Positions 17,618 through 26,303 of a stretch of DNA of 64,000 bases are shown piece after piece (within the stretch, counting starts at the first letter, position 1; each line of letters starts with the position of its first letter). The notes beneath the pieces were generated by a model. It ran no database searches, had not been told where the DNA came from, and saw only the letters and a program-made list of their open reading frames with translations. Both the position numbers and the translations under genes were made by a program. The stretch spans positions 11,068-75,067 of the forward strand of contig CAYTVL010000030.1 in the NCBI GenBank assembly GCA_964441775.1, read 5' to 3'. This DNA comes from SYOC01 sp964441775 (GTDB lineage: Bacteria > Desulfobacterota > Binatia > Bin18).

Positions 17618-17698
17618 ATGCTTGATAGCAAAGCGAGTACGAGTAGCGCCTGGACATTGTTTTTCGTTTTCGTCCAGGCATTTTTTTGTCACTTCTAG
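17618..17698 (+). CDS. Possible Ser-rich leader peptide (26 codons) before the aminotransferase-serA genes
   Basis: ATG at 17618 opens a 26-residue frame beginning MLDSKASTSSAW, with four serine codons (AGC, AGT, AGT, AGC) in positions 4-10, ending TAG at 17696-17698, ten bases before the aminotransferase ATG. An intrinsic-terminator-like hairpin lies inside it. This resembles an amino-acid attenuation leader upstream of a serine pathway gene, but no clear Shine-Dalgarno precedes the ATG and no antiterminator pairing was established, so this is tentative. Confidence 0.25.
   Translation: MLDSKASTSSAWTLFFVFVQAFFCHF
17648..17687 (+). terminator. Intrinsic terminator-like hairpin upstream of the aminotransferase gene
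   Basis: GCCTGGAC (17648-17655) pairs perfectly with GTCCAGGC (17672-17679) across a 16-nt loop and is followed by ATTTTTTT. It lies on the plus strand 21 bp before the start codon at 17709, with no plus-strand gene upstream in the window except the antisense of mraZ. It could stop antisense transcription into this operon or act as an attenuator in the operon leader. Confidence 0.6.
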
Positions 17699-17708
17699 GG
17701 AGAGTTCT

Positions 17709-18863
17709 ATGTTGAAACGTTATTTGCTGACACCGGGGCCCACAGCAGTGCCGCCGGAAGTCATGCTGCGGATGTCCCAACCTCTTATTCATCACCGCAC
17801 CCCGGAGTTTGAGAAACTCTTCGCCGAAGTCCAAGCTGGTCTTTCATGGCTGTTTCAGACAGAACAAGAGGTATTGATGCTGGCTTCATCTGGCACTGGC
17901 GCCATGGAAGCCGCTGTCGCCAATCTTTGCTCTGCTGGCGATACCGTCATTGTGGTGAATGGGGGAAAATTTGGCGAACGATGGCTAAAGATTAGCCAAG
18001 CGTTTCACCTGAAACCAGTCGAAATCAAGGTCGAATGGGGACAGGCTGTTCGTCCTGCCGCAATTGCCGAGGCGCTCAAAACTCATCCGCAAGCGAAGGC
18101 TGTCCTCGTTCAAGCAAGTGAAACGTCCACCACCGCTCTTCATCCAGTAAAAGAAATTGCCAAGTTAACCCGTGACACTGACACGCTCCTGGTGGTCGAT
18201 GGCATCACCTCCGTCGGCGCTACGGAAACCCCGATGGACCGCTGGGGGCTCGATGTCGTAGTGACTGGCTCACAAAAAGCGCTGATGTTGCCGCCAGGAC
18301 TGGCGTTTATTGCACTCAGTGAGAAAGCTTGGAAGAATGTCGAAACAGCCACGCTGCCTCGTTACTATTTTGATCTCAAACGCGAACGGAAAGAACAACA
18401 GAAACACACCACAGCCTACACTCCAGCCATCTCTCTCATTAACGGGCTCGCGGAAGTCCTGCGCATGATGCAGGAAGAGGGGCTCGAACACATTTTCGCG
18501 CGGCATGCGCTGCTCGCTGCCGCCACTCGCGCGGCCGCACGAGCCTTAGGGCTCTCCCCCCTCGCTCCACTAGCGCCGAGTCCGGCAGCTACTGGCGTGT
18601 TTTTGCCGGAAGACCTCAACGGCGGTCCATTCTTGAAGTATATGCGAGACCGCATGGGAGTGGATATTGCCGGCGGTCAAGATCACCTCAAAGGAAAGAT
18701 CGTCCGCATTTCTCACATTGGCTATGCAGGTCCGTTTGACGTGATTACCGCGCTCAGTGCGTTGGAGATGGCGTTGCACTGTTTTGGCCAAGACGTAGAA
18801 CTGGGGCGCGGCGTACGTGCCGCCCAAGAAGTCTTAATGACGGGATGGCCGACCATAGGATAA
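17709..18863 (+). CDS. Class V aminotransferase (alanine/serine--glyoxylate aminotransferase type)
   Basis: PLP enzyme of the AGT/PucG family, interconverting glyoxylate or hydroxypyruvate with alanine, serine or glycine. The 384-residue product starts LTPGPTAVPPEVMLRMSQPL and has HRTPEF, ASSGTGAMEAAVANL, VVDGITSVGATE and GSQKALMLPPGLAFIALS with the PLP-binding Lys. The start MLKRYLL has AGGGAGAG upstream. It directly precedes serA (5 bp gap), so it may supply the serine/hydroxypyruvate or phosphoserine transamination step beside 3-phosphoglycerate dehydrogenase. The exact amino donor cannot be read from sequence. Confidence 0.9.
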   Translation: MLKRYLLTPGPTAVPPEVMLRMSQPLIHHRTPEFEKLFAEVQAGLSWLFQTEQEVLMLASSGTGAMEAAVANLCSAGDTVIVVNGGKFGERWLKISQAFHLKPVEIKVEWGQAVRPAAIAEALKTHPQAKAVLVQASETSTTALHPVKEIAKLTRDTDTLLVVDGITSVGATETPMDRWGLDVVVTGSQKALMLPPGLAFIALSEKAWKNVETATLPRYYFDLKRERKEQQKHTTAYTPAISLINGLAEVLRMMQEEGLEHIFARHALLAAATRAAARALGLSPLAPLAPSPAATGVFLPEDLNGGPFLKYMRDRMGVDIAGGQDHLKGKIVRISHIGYAGPFDVITALSALEMALHCFGQDVELGRGVRAAQEVLMTGWPTIG

Positions 18864-18868
18864 CGTCA

Positions 18869-20458
18869 ATGTCACAAAAGGTGCTCATTTCCGACTCGCT
18901 TTCTGAACAGGGGCTCGAACGCCTCCGCGCGTTTCCAGACCTGGAGATCTATCTGCGTCCGGGGCTCAAAGGCGCAGAACTCCTCAGCGTTCTTCCTGCC
19001 TACGACGGGTTAATTATTCGCAGCGGCACCAAGGTCACAAAAGAAGTCCTCGACGCAGCGACCAACTTGCGCGTCGTGGGCCGCGCAGGCATTGGGGTTG
19101 ACAATGTCGATGTCGAAGCCGCCACCAAACGGGGCATTGTTGTGATGAACACTCCTGGCGGCAACAACGTGACCACCGCCGAGCATGCGTTGTCGATGAT
19201 GCTCGCCCTGGCGCGCAACATCCCTCAAGCGAACGCCTCACTAAAAGCTGGACAATGGAAGCGGGAAAAATTCACAGGTAGTGAACTTTGCAATAAAGTG
19301 CTGGGCGTCATCGGCCTTGGCAACATCGGCGCTATCGTGGCGGAACGCGCCCTCGGCCTCAAGATGCAGATCCTCGCCTATGATCCGTTCGTGTCTCCAG
19401 AAACCGCGGCGAAATTGCGCGTGGAGCTGAGCAGTCTCGACGATATCTACGCACGCGCGGATTTCATCACCGCCCACACGCCCCTGACTAACGACACTCG
19501 CGGCCTCATTAGCGCGGCAGCATTTGCCAAGATGAAAAAAGGCGTGCGTATTATTAACTGCGCCCGAGGCGGTATTGTCGATGAAGCCGCTTTGTATCAG
19601 GCTATCAAGGACGGCATCGTAGCCGGGGCGGCGTTAGATGTTTTCGTGGAGGAGCCGCCGCCAACGGATCACCCGTTGTTACAACTGGACCAAGTGATCT
19701 GCACCCCGCATCTCGGCGCCGCCACGGATGAAGCCCAGATTAACGTGGCCATTGCGATTGCCGATCAGGTAGCCAATTTTCTCACCCAAGGCGTGATCCA
19801 AAACGCGGTCAATTTCCCGGCAATGACGCCGAAGATCTTAACCATTTTGCAGCCCTACCTCGTGCTGGGAGAAAAGCTGGGGAGTTTCCTCGCGCAACTG
19901 ACAACTTCGGCGCCGCTGGAGATTCAGGTCGACTATAGCGGCGACATCCTCGATTACGACACTGCGCCCGCCACCGCCGCCGTGCTGCGTGGGCTCTTGA
20001 GTCCATTCCTGGAAACTCCAGTCAACTATGTAAACGCCCCGCATATCGCGCGTGAGCGCGGCGTGCGCGTGGTGGAGTCGCGCAGCAACAAGCCCAGCGA
20101 TTTTCTCAATTCGATCGCCGTTCGCGTCGCCAGTGCGACTGGCGCGACCACAGTGGAAGGGGCGGTGTTCAGCAACAACGCCGTGCGGCTCGTGCGCGTC
20201 AATGATTTCTACCTCGAAGCTGTGCTCGACGGTCACATCATCGTTCTCAACAATCACGACGTTCCCGGTGTGGTCGGCGCCGTCGGCACCCTGCTCGGGC
20301 AGCGCGGCATCAACATCGCCGGCTTGGAGCTCGGCCGTGAACGCGTGGGGGGAATGGCGATCTCCTTGATTCATGTTGACGACCAAATCTCTCAAGAAGT
20401 ACTAGCGGAACTCCGCACGTTGCCGCCAATCGTCTCAGCGCAGCAAATTAAGCTGTAG
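18869..20458 (+). CDS. serA: D-3-phosphoglycerate dehydrogenase
   Basis: NAD-dependent first enzyme of the phosphorylated serine pathway. The 529-residue product is the long form: substrate domain (VLISDSLSEQGLERL), NAD domain with GLGNIGAIVAERALGL, RGGIVDEAALYQAI, and the catalytic His region TPHLGAATDEAQ, then an allosteric substrate-binding domain (about 320-450) and a C-terminal ACT domain (LNNHDVPGVVGAVGTLLG). An ACT domain suggests serine feedback inhibition. The start MSQKVLIS is used, since the frame upstream runs into the preceding aminotransferase gene. It lies between the aminotransferase and purA on the same strand. Confidence 0.96.
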   Translation: MSQKVLISDSLSEQGLERLRAFPDLEIYLRPGLKGAELLSVLPAYDGLIIRSGTKVTKEVLDAATNLRVVGRAGIGVDNVDVEAATKRGIVVMNTPGGNNVTTAEHALSMMLALARNIPQANASLKAGQWKREKFTGSELCNKVLGVIGLGNIGAIVAERALGLKMQILAYDPFVSPETAAKLRVELSSLDDIYARADFITAHTPLTNDTRGLISAAAFAKMKKGVRIINCARGGIVDEAALYQAIKDGIVAGAALDVFVEEPPPTDHPLLQLDQVICTPHLGAATDEAQINVAIAIADQVANFLTQGVIQNAVNFPAMTPKILTILQPYLVLGEKLGSFLAQLTTSAPLEIQVDYSGDILDYDTAPATAAVLRGLLSPFLETPVNYVNAPHIARERGVRVVESRSNKPSDFLNSIAVRVASATGATTVEGAVFSNNAVRLVRVNDFYLEAVLDGHIIVLNNHDVPGVVGAVGTLLGQRGINIAGLELGRERVGGMAISLIHVDDQISQEVLAELRTLPPIVSAQQIKL

Positions 20459-20471
20459 AAATGAGTAATGC

Positions 20472-21764
20472 ATGAGCACTCTCGTTGTGGTGGGTATTCA
20501 GTGGGGCGACGAGGGCAAAGGGAAAGTCGTCGACCTCCTCGCCCAAGAAGCCGATATTATTGTTCGTTTTCAAGGGGGCAGCAACGCCGGTCACACCCTG
20601 GTTGTGGCTGGGCAGAAAACGATCGTGCGCCTCATTCCTTCTGGAGTGCTACATGCCGGGAAAATCTGCGTTATCGGCAACGGCGTCGTGATTGATCCCC
20701 AGGTGTTGGTTGAAGAAATTGACACGCTGCAACAGCAAGGCTGTCTGAGCGACGCCTCGTTGCTGAAAATTAGTGAGACCACCCATCTCATCATGCCGTA
20801 TCATAAAGCGATCGACCTGGCGCGCGAACGCCTGCGGGGCGAAGGGCGCATCGGCACCACGGGACGTGGGATTGGCCCTACCTACGAGGATAAAATGGCG
20901 CGGGTGGGCATTCGGTTCATTGACCTGCTGGACGAAGATGTCTTCCGCGAAAAACTCTCGCGCAATCTCCAGGAGAAAAATATGTACCTGGAGACTATTC
21001 TGAAAGAGCAGGCGCTCGACTTCCAGCAGATCTTCGACGTCTACTGTCGTCTGCGTGACCGGCTGGCGCCGTATGTCACCAATACCTCGCGTTATCTGCA
21101 CGAGGAAATCGGACGTGGCCGTAAGGTGCTCTTCGAAGGCGCACAAGGGACGATGCTGGATATCGACCACGGCACCTATCCATTTGTGACTTCGTCCAAT
21201 ACCGTGGCTGGCGCCGTCTGTACCGGCGCGGGCATCGCCCCGCAATTTATTCACAACGTCATTGGAATTTCAAAAACCTACACCACCCGAGTCGGCAGTG
21301 GCCCATTTCCGACGGAGTTGTTTGGTCCGGAAGGAGAAAAGCTGCGACGTGACGGCGGAGAATTCGGCACGGTGACTGGCCGCCCACGGCGCTGCGGCTG
21401 GTTTGACGCTGTCGTGGCGCGCACGGCCGCTCGCCTCAACGGACTGGCCAGTTTGGCGCTGACAAAAATCGACGTGCTCAGCGGCTTGCCGACGTTGCGC
21501 ATTTGCACAGGGTATGAATACCAAGGGCGGCGGTATGACGAAGTGCCGCCGAGCGTGCACATCTTTGAGCGGCTCACCCCCATCTATGAAGACCTCCCCG
21601 GCTGGTCGGAGCGGTTGACGGATCTCCGCAGTCTCGACGCGCTGCCAACCAACGCTCGCCGCTACGTGGAGCGCATCGAACAGTTAGTTGGTGTTTCTGT
21701 CAAGATGATTTCCGTCGGCGCCGGTCGGGAAGAAACCATCCTCATTCGTCCGGCGTTCTTTTAA
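20472..21764 (+). CDS. purA: Adenylosuccinate synthetase
   Basis: GTP-dependent enzyme converting IMP and aspartate to adenylosuccinate in AMP synthesis. The 430-residue product starts VVVGIQWGDEGKGKVVDLLA (P-loop plus catalytic Asp), has QGGSNAGHTL with the catalytic His, IGTTGRGIGPTYEDK, EGAQGTMLDIDHGTYPFVTS and TGRPRRCGWFDAV. It lies 13 bp after serA on the same strand. Its last 23 bp overlap the end of a convergent membrane-protein gene. Confidence 0.97.
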   Translation: MSTLVVVGIQWGDEGKGKVVDLLAQEADIIVRFQGGSNAGHTLVVAGQKTIVRLIPSGVLHAGKICVIGNGVVIDPQVLVEEIDTLQQQGCLSDASLLKISETTHLIMPYHKAIDLARERLRGEGRIGTTGRGIGPTYEDKMARVGIRFIDLLDEDVFREKLSRNLQEKNMYLETILKEQALDFQQIFDVYCRLRDRLAPYVTNTSRYLHEEIGRGRKVLFEGAQGTMLDIDHGTYPFVTSSNTVAGAVCTGAGIAPQFIHNVIGISKTYTTRVGSGPFPTELFGPEGEKLRRDGGEFGTVTGRPRRCGWFDAVVARTAARLNGLASLALTKIDVLSGLPTLRICTGYEYQGRRYDEVPPSVHIFERLTPIYEDLPGWSERLTDLRSLDALPTNARRYVERIEQLVGVSVKMISVGAGREETILIRPAFF

Positions 21765-22689
21765 TTTCAGTCAGAGACCGGCGCCCCGTTGGCGACAACA
21801 GCAGCACCAACCCGCCGGTTGCATTCGCTCCCACCGTCAGCGCGCCCCACAGCAACCCGAAGGCGAGGGCGCGTTCCGTCGCAATGCCCACGAGGGAAAA
21901 AAGCAGCATACAGCTTCCCTCACGCACACCAAACCCACTAAAGCTGATGGGCAAATTACTCAGAATATTGATCAGCGGTAGACAAAAGAGGAGATAGCGA
22001 AAAGAGACTTCAATCTGAAGCGCTTCAGCGAGCAATACTTGGAGACTCAGTTGCAACAGATGAAACACGAGTGAAAGACCGCAGGCGCGAAGAAGCGTAG
22101 GCGAAGCATTTTGGTAAGGCCCAACGAATTGCTCAAGCCGCCGCCGCATGCGAGTCTCCCGTCGAAAAAACCATTCGAGCATCTGGGGAAGGAGTCGCCA
22201 CCCCAGCGTCGCCCCCACTGCGCCTGCCGCTACGCCCAGTCGCCACAGCCCCGGGACTGATGCAACATTAACAACAATAGCGCCCACGGTTCCTACCCAC
22301 AGCAACATGACGAGCCCGGTGATCCGGTCCGCAATCACGGACTGGACAGCAGCGCCGAGACGGCCTTTTTCTTGTGCCAGCAAAACGCTGCGGCCAAAAT
22401 CGCCCGCAACCGTGCTAGGAGCGAACAGATTGAGATACATGCCAGCGAAATAATAGGAGACAAACGCAAGGAGCGGCTGGTGGAAGCCCAATGGCCCAGC
22501 CAACACGCGCCACTTGAACGCGCTCACAACTTGACTAAGCAGATAGCCAAGAAACGCCACCGCGAGCCAACCAGGCTGAACGCTGGCGAGCCGATCATGG
22601 AAAAGGCTGAGGTCTGTCTGATGCAAGAGCCACGCAAACAGACCCAGACTGATGCTAATCTTCAACCACCGAGAAGAGAAAAGAGGCAA
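21742..22689 (-). CDS. Flippase-like membrane protein (UPF0104 / LPG_synthase_TM family)
   Basis: A 315-residue polytopic inner-membrane protein with about seven to eight hydrophobic segments. The family pattern is visible in LLHQTDLSLFHDRLASVQPG near the N-terminus, the LNLFAPSTVAGDFGRSVLLA motif, ADRITGLVMLL, and LPISFSGFGVREGS near the C-terminus. Relatives include the transmembrane half of MprF lysyl-PG synthase and glycolipid-linked membrane proteins; here the aminoacyl-transferase half is absent. Specific substrate unknown. It converges with purA (23-bp overlap) and follows the phosphatase gene on the same strand. Confidence 0.8.
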   Translation of the reverse strand: MPLFSSRWLKISISLGLFAWLLHQTDLSLFHDRLASVQPGWLAVAFLGYLLSQVVSAFKWRVLAGPLGFHQPLLAFVSYYFAGMYLNLFAPSTVAGDFGRSVLLAQEKGRLGAAVQSVIADRITGLVMLLWVGTVGAIVVNVASVPGLWRLGVAAGAVGATLGWRLLPQMLEWFFRRETRMRRRLEQFVGPYQNASPTLLRACGLSLVFHLLQLSLQVLLAEALQIEVSFRYLLFCLPLINILSNLPISFSGFGVREGSCMLLFSLVGIATERALAFGLLWGALTVGANATGGLVLLLSPTGRRSLTEIKRTPDE

Positions 22690-22748
22690 GAGCAGGAAAC
22701 CTTACTTGGAGAAAAAAGAGCAAACGAGAAAGCCGCCATTTGTTCGTT

Positions 22749-23402
22749 TTATGCATCTACTGTCTCGCCGAACAACGCTTCCCCATCAAGATGATTGGTG
22801 TCATTGACCTTATGAATAATCGCTCGACCATCCGCGAAAATGGACACTTCACTCAAGCCAGTGTTGCCGATCTTGTCGATCTGACGAAACTGACTCATCT
22901 CGAGGCGGCGACAATGCAGCAGAAACGCCCGTACGGCGCCGCCATGAGAAATAATCATGACCTGCTGGCCAGCGTGACGGTGCACTAGCCGCTCAACTGA
23001 TTCGACAAGCCGTCCTTGGAACTGCGCAAAGGTCTCGCCGCCGCCGCGCGGCAAATCTTCTCCACTGCGCAGCCGTTCCCATTCCGCGGCGTAGCGAGTC
23101 GCAACTTCAGCCGTGGTTAAGCCGCTCCAGCGGCCAATGTCCATTTCTCGCCAGCCTTCTTCCATAAGGGGCGCGATCCCCAAGGCGCCGCCGATAATTT
23201 CCGCCGTGCGCGTCGCACGCGACAAGTCGCTCGTATAAAGCGCGTGGATTTGTCGCTCTTCAGCAAGCAACCGCTGGGCAAGTCGCTGCGCTTGCGCTTC
23301 CCCGCTCTCACTGAGCGGCACGTCGGCTTGCCCTTGCCAGCGATTCTCTTGATTCCAGACCGTCTCTCCGTGACGTACGAGCAGCAAACGAAGACTTGAC
23401 AT
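22749..23402 (-). CDS. Histidine phosphatase family protein (phosphoglycerate mutase-like)
   Basis: A 217-residue member of histidine phosphatase branch 1. It has LLLVRHGETVWNQENRWQGQ with the phospho-accepting His in RHGE, YTSDLSRATRTAEII, EGWREMDIGRWSGLT and the second His in VMIISHGGAVRAFL. Such proteins include cofactor-dependent phosphoglycerate mutases, cobalamin pathway CobC and broad-range phosphatases; sequence alone does not separate these. It is divergent from the LLM oxidoreductase gene and upstream of the membrane protein gene on the same strand. Confidence 0.88.
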   Translation of the reverse strand: MSSLRLLLVRHGETVWNQENRWQGQADVPLSESGEAQAQRLAQRLLAEERQIHALYTSDLSRATRTAEIIGGALGIAPLMEEGWREMDIGRWSGLTTAEVATRYAAEWERLRSGEDLPRGGGETFAQFQGRLVESVERLVHRHAGQQVMIISHGGAVRAFLLHCRRLEMSQFRQIDKIGNTGLSEVSIFADGRAIIHKVNDTNHLDGEALFGETVDA

Positions 23403-23476
23403 TGGTTTCCCTATGCAGGAAGAACTGTTTTCCTGATGATCATGGGCTTGTTAGCATGTCTCGACAGAGATTGCCA

Positions 23477-23499
23477 CTGTGCGTTGGCCTTTCGCACAG
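23477..23499. repeat. 7-bp inverted repeat in divergent intergenic region
   Basis: CTGTGCG (23477-23483) and CGCACAG (23493-23499) form a perfect inverted repeat with a 9-bp centre, 37 bp before the LLM oxidoreductase ATG. It could be an operator or a small hairpin; no regulator gene sits next to it. Confidence 0.4.
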
Positions 23500-23535
23500 G
23501 GATATGCTAGGTCGAATACCAAAGGAGAAGAGTCC

Positions 23536-24423
23536 ATGAAGTACGGCGCATTCTTACCCTGCATCGGACCACTCGCTCGTGGCGACGTCGTCAACAACAT
23601 TCGCACCACCGCACAAACGGCGGAAGCCTTGGGGTTTGATTCGGTGTGGACTGCGGATCACATTGTGACACCACTTCATATTATCTCAAAATATCCCTAC
23701 ACTGCCAATGGACAGTTTCCGCTCAATCCCAAAGAGCCGCTGCTCGACCCGCTCGCAACCCTTGGCTTCGCCGCCGCCTGCACAAGCAAGATTCGGCTGG
23801 GCACGGCGGTTCTTGTCTTGCCCCATCGCAATGCTTTGGTCACAGCCAAAACAGTGGCCACTCTCGATGTGTTATCGAATGGCCGCGTCATTTTGGGCGT
23901 GGGAGTAGGCTGGATGGCGGAAGAGTTTCAGGCGTTGAACGTGAGCTTCGCCGAGCGGGGACCACTGAGCGACGAGACGGTTGCGGTGATGAAAGAGGTA
24001 TGGACGAGCGAGAATCCCCAATTCAAAGGGCGGTTCCACAATTTTGCGGACCTGCGCTGCGAGCCGCGCCCCATCCAAAAACCGCATCCGCCCATTTGGG
24101 TGGGTGGACACACTGGCCCCGCGCTCCGCCGAGTAGCCGAATATGGGGACGGTTGGGCCGCAGTTGTCTTCAGCCCCCAGGAATTTTCCGAACGCCTCGA
24201 CAAATTAAAAGAGAAAGCCGCCAAAGTGGGGCGCGACATGTCCACCATCACGCTCTGCGTGTCTCCGCGCGGTAAACGACCGGAAGCAATGCTTGACGAT
24301 ATTCCACGCTATCAAGAACTGGGCGCGACGTACTTGTATCTCGCGTTTTTTAATTTTGCTCGCAGTTATGAAGAAATGGCCGCGATGATGGAACGGTTTG
24401 CGCGAGAGGTGAAACTGATTTGA
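23536..24423 (+). CDS. LLM class F420-type oxidoreductase (TIGR03619-like)
   Basis: A 295-residue luciferase-like TIM-barrel protein. It starts MKYGAFLPCIGP and has AEALGFDSVWTADHI, TSKIRLGTAVLVLPHRNALV, TLDVLSNGRVILGVGVGWM, EEFQALNVSFAERG and KPHPPIWVGGHTG, the standard pattern of the F420/FMN-dependent LLM superfamily. F420 use is a family inference only. The start has AAAGGAGAAGAGTCC upstream. It is a single plus-strand gene between the divergent phosphatase and the convergent nucleotidyltransferase; substrate unknown. Confidence 0.88.
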   Translation: MKYGAFLPCIGPLARGDVVNNIRTTAQTAEALGFDSVWTADHIVTPLHIISKYPYTANGQFPLNPKEPLLDPLATLGFAAACTSKIRLGTAVLVLPHRNALVTAKTVATLDVLSNGRVILGVGVGWMAEEFQALNVSFAERGPLSDETVAVMKEVWTSENPQFKGRFHNFADLRCEPRPIQKPHPPIWVGGHTGPALRRVAEYGDGWAAVVFSPQEFSERLDKLKEKAAKVGRDMSTITLCVSPRGKRPEAMLDDIPRYQELGATYLYLAFFNFARSYEEMAAMMERFAREVKLI

Positions 24424-24452
24424 AGGCGCAGCCGGCGAGAAAGACTTCGTCC

Positions 24453-25583
24453 TTAATCAGCGGCTTGCGTTCCGCGTTGGCCGAGCCGATACAAATGGGG
24501 CGCTAAAAAATTCCAAGGAACACGTAACAGATTGTGAGTCGGGGAATCTGGGGTGAGCAAGGTGTCCCAGAGAATATGCAGTCTTGCTGGGCTCAGAACC
24601 GCGCCACAGGGCTTTCCAGCTATGAGGTAGTGATCAATAAGCAGGTGAACGATCCTCAAAGTGAGTGCATTAAATGTGGGCTGGCGGCGGTGTAGTTCTT
24701 GGAAAACCTCTACAGGCGCCTCGATTAATTCATAGCGACGAAGATAGGTGAGCATCAGATAAAGGTAGGATGTGGCAGCCGAGCGGCCTAACCAGCTCAA
24801 AACACGCTCCCAGCGAAGAGTTGTTTGCGTATGTTTTAGGAGGAGCACGATGTCACACAGCGCTATGATTCCGCCAACAACTGTAAGACTGTAGGCCCAA
24901 TGAGCAACAAGGTAAACAATCTGAAGTTCGTCGCTTAATCGGGTCACGCTTTTGCCGCGGAACTCTGCCGGGCGCAGCTCATTTTTAACATTATCAATAC
25001 TAAAGACTTTGTCTTGGCCGACAAGGCTGCGCGGATACACTAATCCCCGATGCACTTCCACCCATATACCGGTACTGGGGTGAACGAAGGGCATAGTGTG
25101 ATGATGAGTCAAGTAATACTCAGGAGGGTAGTCCGAAGTTTGATGATATCCAAGCTCTTTCAAGAGCGCCTCAATCTTCGGCAAGAGAGAATTATCAACG
25201 AAAATATCGATATCCCGCATCGTCCGTAGATGCAGCTCCGGATAGCATTGCTGACCAAGAGAGGCGCCCTTCAGCAGGGTGATGACGCCATCTCCCACGG
25301 AAGCTGAGCAGTGACGCAAAATCTCATCTACTGCATCAAGAAGTTCTCCAGTCAGGACTTGTGCAGTCAAGTCCGCACCCTGCAACAGCGACCGTAAGGG
25401 CGATGGCGCTCCTTCTTCTGGGTGGTTCTTCAAGACAGAAAACAGGAGAGGGCCGACTCCCGCTTCGATCGCCCACTCCACATCCCGCATCGTCAGGGCG
25501 GCAAAGGATAGATCACTCTGTTCTCCTGCAAGAGCCCGCAATAGAGTCAGCAGAGGCATTTCTTTTTGATGAGAGAACCGCAT
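24453..25583 (-). CDS. Nucleotidyltransferase family protein (NTP_transf_5 type)
   Basis: A 376-residue protein with the DUF/NTP_transf_5 fold pattern: ITLLKGASLGQQCY followed by LRTMRDIDIFVDNSLLPKIE, where the DIDIFV carries the nucleotidyltransferase metal-binding Asp pair, and THHHTMPFVHPSTGIWVEVH. Proteins of this family are known to co-occur with HprK-like kinases and PqqD-like proteins in peptide-modification loci (NCBI family names mention an HPr-rel-A system). Here it is divergent from a pqqD-like gene. An extended -10 box ends six bases before its ATG, so its mRNA may be leaderless. Substrate unknown. Confidence 0.8.
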   Translation of the reverse strand: MRFSHQKEMPLLTLLRALAGEQSDLSFAALTMRDVEWAIEAGVGPLLFSVLKNHPEEGAPSPLRSLLQGADLTAQVLTGELLDAVDEILRHCSASVGDGVITLLKGASLGQQCYPELHLRTMRDIDIFVDNSLLPKIEALLKELGYHQTSDYPPEYYLTHHHTMPFVHPSTGIWVEVHRGLVYPRSLVGQDKVFSIDNVKNELRPAEFRGKSVTRLSDELQIVYLVAHWAYSLTVVGGIIALCDIVLLLKHTQTTLRWERVLSWLGRSAATSYLYLMLTYLRRYELIEAPVEVFQELHRRQPTFNALTLRIVHLLIDHYLIAGKPCGAVLSPARLHILWDTLLTPDSPTHNLLRVPWNFLAPHLYRLGQRGTQAAD

Positions 25584-25589
25584 AAATTT

Positions 25590-25598
25590 ACTATAACA
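25590..25598 (-). promoter_or_regulatory. Extended -10 promoter of the nucleotidyltransferase gene
   Basis: Reverse strand reads TGTTATAGT (TGn plus TATAGT), then AAATTT and the ATG at 25583. No -35 match is present at 16-18 nt, as allowed for extended -10 promoters. The predicted start would be at or next to the start codon. Confidence 0.5.
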
Positions 25599-25673
25599 AA
25601 TTTAAGTCTATCCGCGCCTCATCTCCTTAAGCCAGAGTCCATTCCGAGTTTAAGAAAAGGAGGGACAAAGCCG

Positions 25674-25727
25674 ATGAGACCTCTGAGAGCAACAAAGAAT
25701 TGTATTTCTCTTCCTCTTGAGTCCTGA
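25674..25727 (+). CDS. 17-codon ORF with strong Shine-Dalgarno before the pqqD-like gene
   Basis: AAAAGGAGGG sits nine bases before an ATG that opens the short frame MRPLRATKNCISLPLES, stopping at 25725-25727, 43 bp upstream of the pqqD-like start. The strong ribosome site argues it is translated. Next to a PqqD-type chaperone a short peptide with a Cys could be a modified-peptide precursor or a leader peptide; it resembles no precursor I can name. Confidence 0.35.
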   Translation: MRPLRATKNCISLPLES

Positions 25728-25770
25728 GTTGCTTTCTACTTCCTTTGTAGATTACGTAGTCGGAGCAATG

Positions 25771-26088
25771 ATGAAGAAATATCCCAAACATCGAACTGAT
25801 GTAAATGTACGAGTCATTGATAAGGAAACGATTGTGCTCGATCGTACAAAGGAGCTGATTCATCAACTTAATTTGACGGCAAGCTATATCTGGGAGCGCT
25901 GTGATGGACAACTAACGGTTGTAGATATTGCTCGCCAATACATGAAAGAGTTTGCTGTTTCTTTTGAGGTCGCTGAAGCGGATACGAAAAAGGTGCTCGA
26001 TCAACTACAAAATCTGGGCCTCGTGGAATATAGAGAGGATAACCGCTCAGAAAACGATGAGGAGTTGTCCACGCAATCAAAAAGTTAG
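25771..26088 (+). CDS. PqqD family protein (peptide-binding chaperone type)
   Basis: A 105-residue protein with the PqqD winged-helix pattern: RVIDKETIVLDRTKELIHQL, NLTASYIWERCDGQLTVVDI and a C-terminal VLDQLQNLGLVEY. PqqD domains bind the leader of ribosomally made peptides and present them to modifying enzymes (known for PqqD itself and many RiPP systems). GGAG is five bases before the ATG at 25771; another ATG is one codon upstream. It sits 215 bp before the Tat-like peptide gene and 0.6 kb before the HprK-like kinase on the same strand, which suggests one functional unit. Confidence 0.8.
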   Translation: MKKYPKHRTDVNVRVIDKETIVLDRTKELIHQLNLTASYIWERCDGQLTVVDIARQYMKEFAVSFEVAEADTKKVLDQLQNLGLVEYREDNRSENDEELSTQSKS

Positions 26089-26303
26089 CTCAGGTGGTAG
26101 GTTCTCCTTGTACAAGACAGTTACAGGAGAGCTTAATCTTAGGCCTGTCTGGGGCCAAATGACTTTGTTTTCTAGAAAAAATTGGCTCCAACGATTCTCT
26201 TTTCCCTCTTGACACGTCACGTGAAATATCCTAGTCTCCGTGACGCCAGAAAGTCCATCATTCGATGTTATACTTTCGGCAAATTCAAAGAAGGAGGGTT
26301 CGC

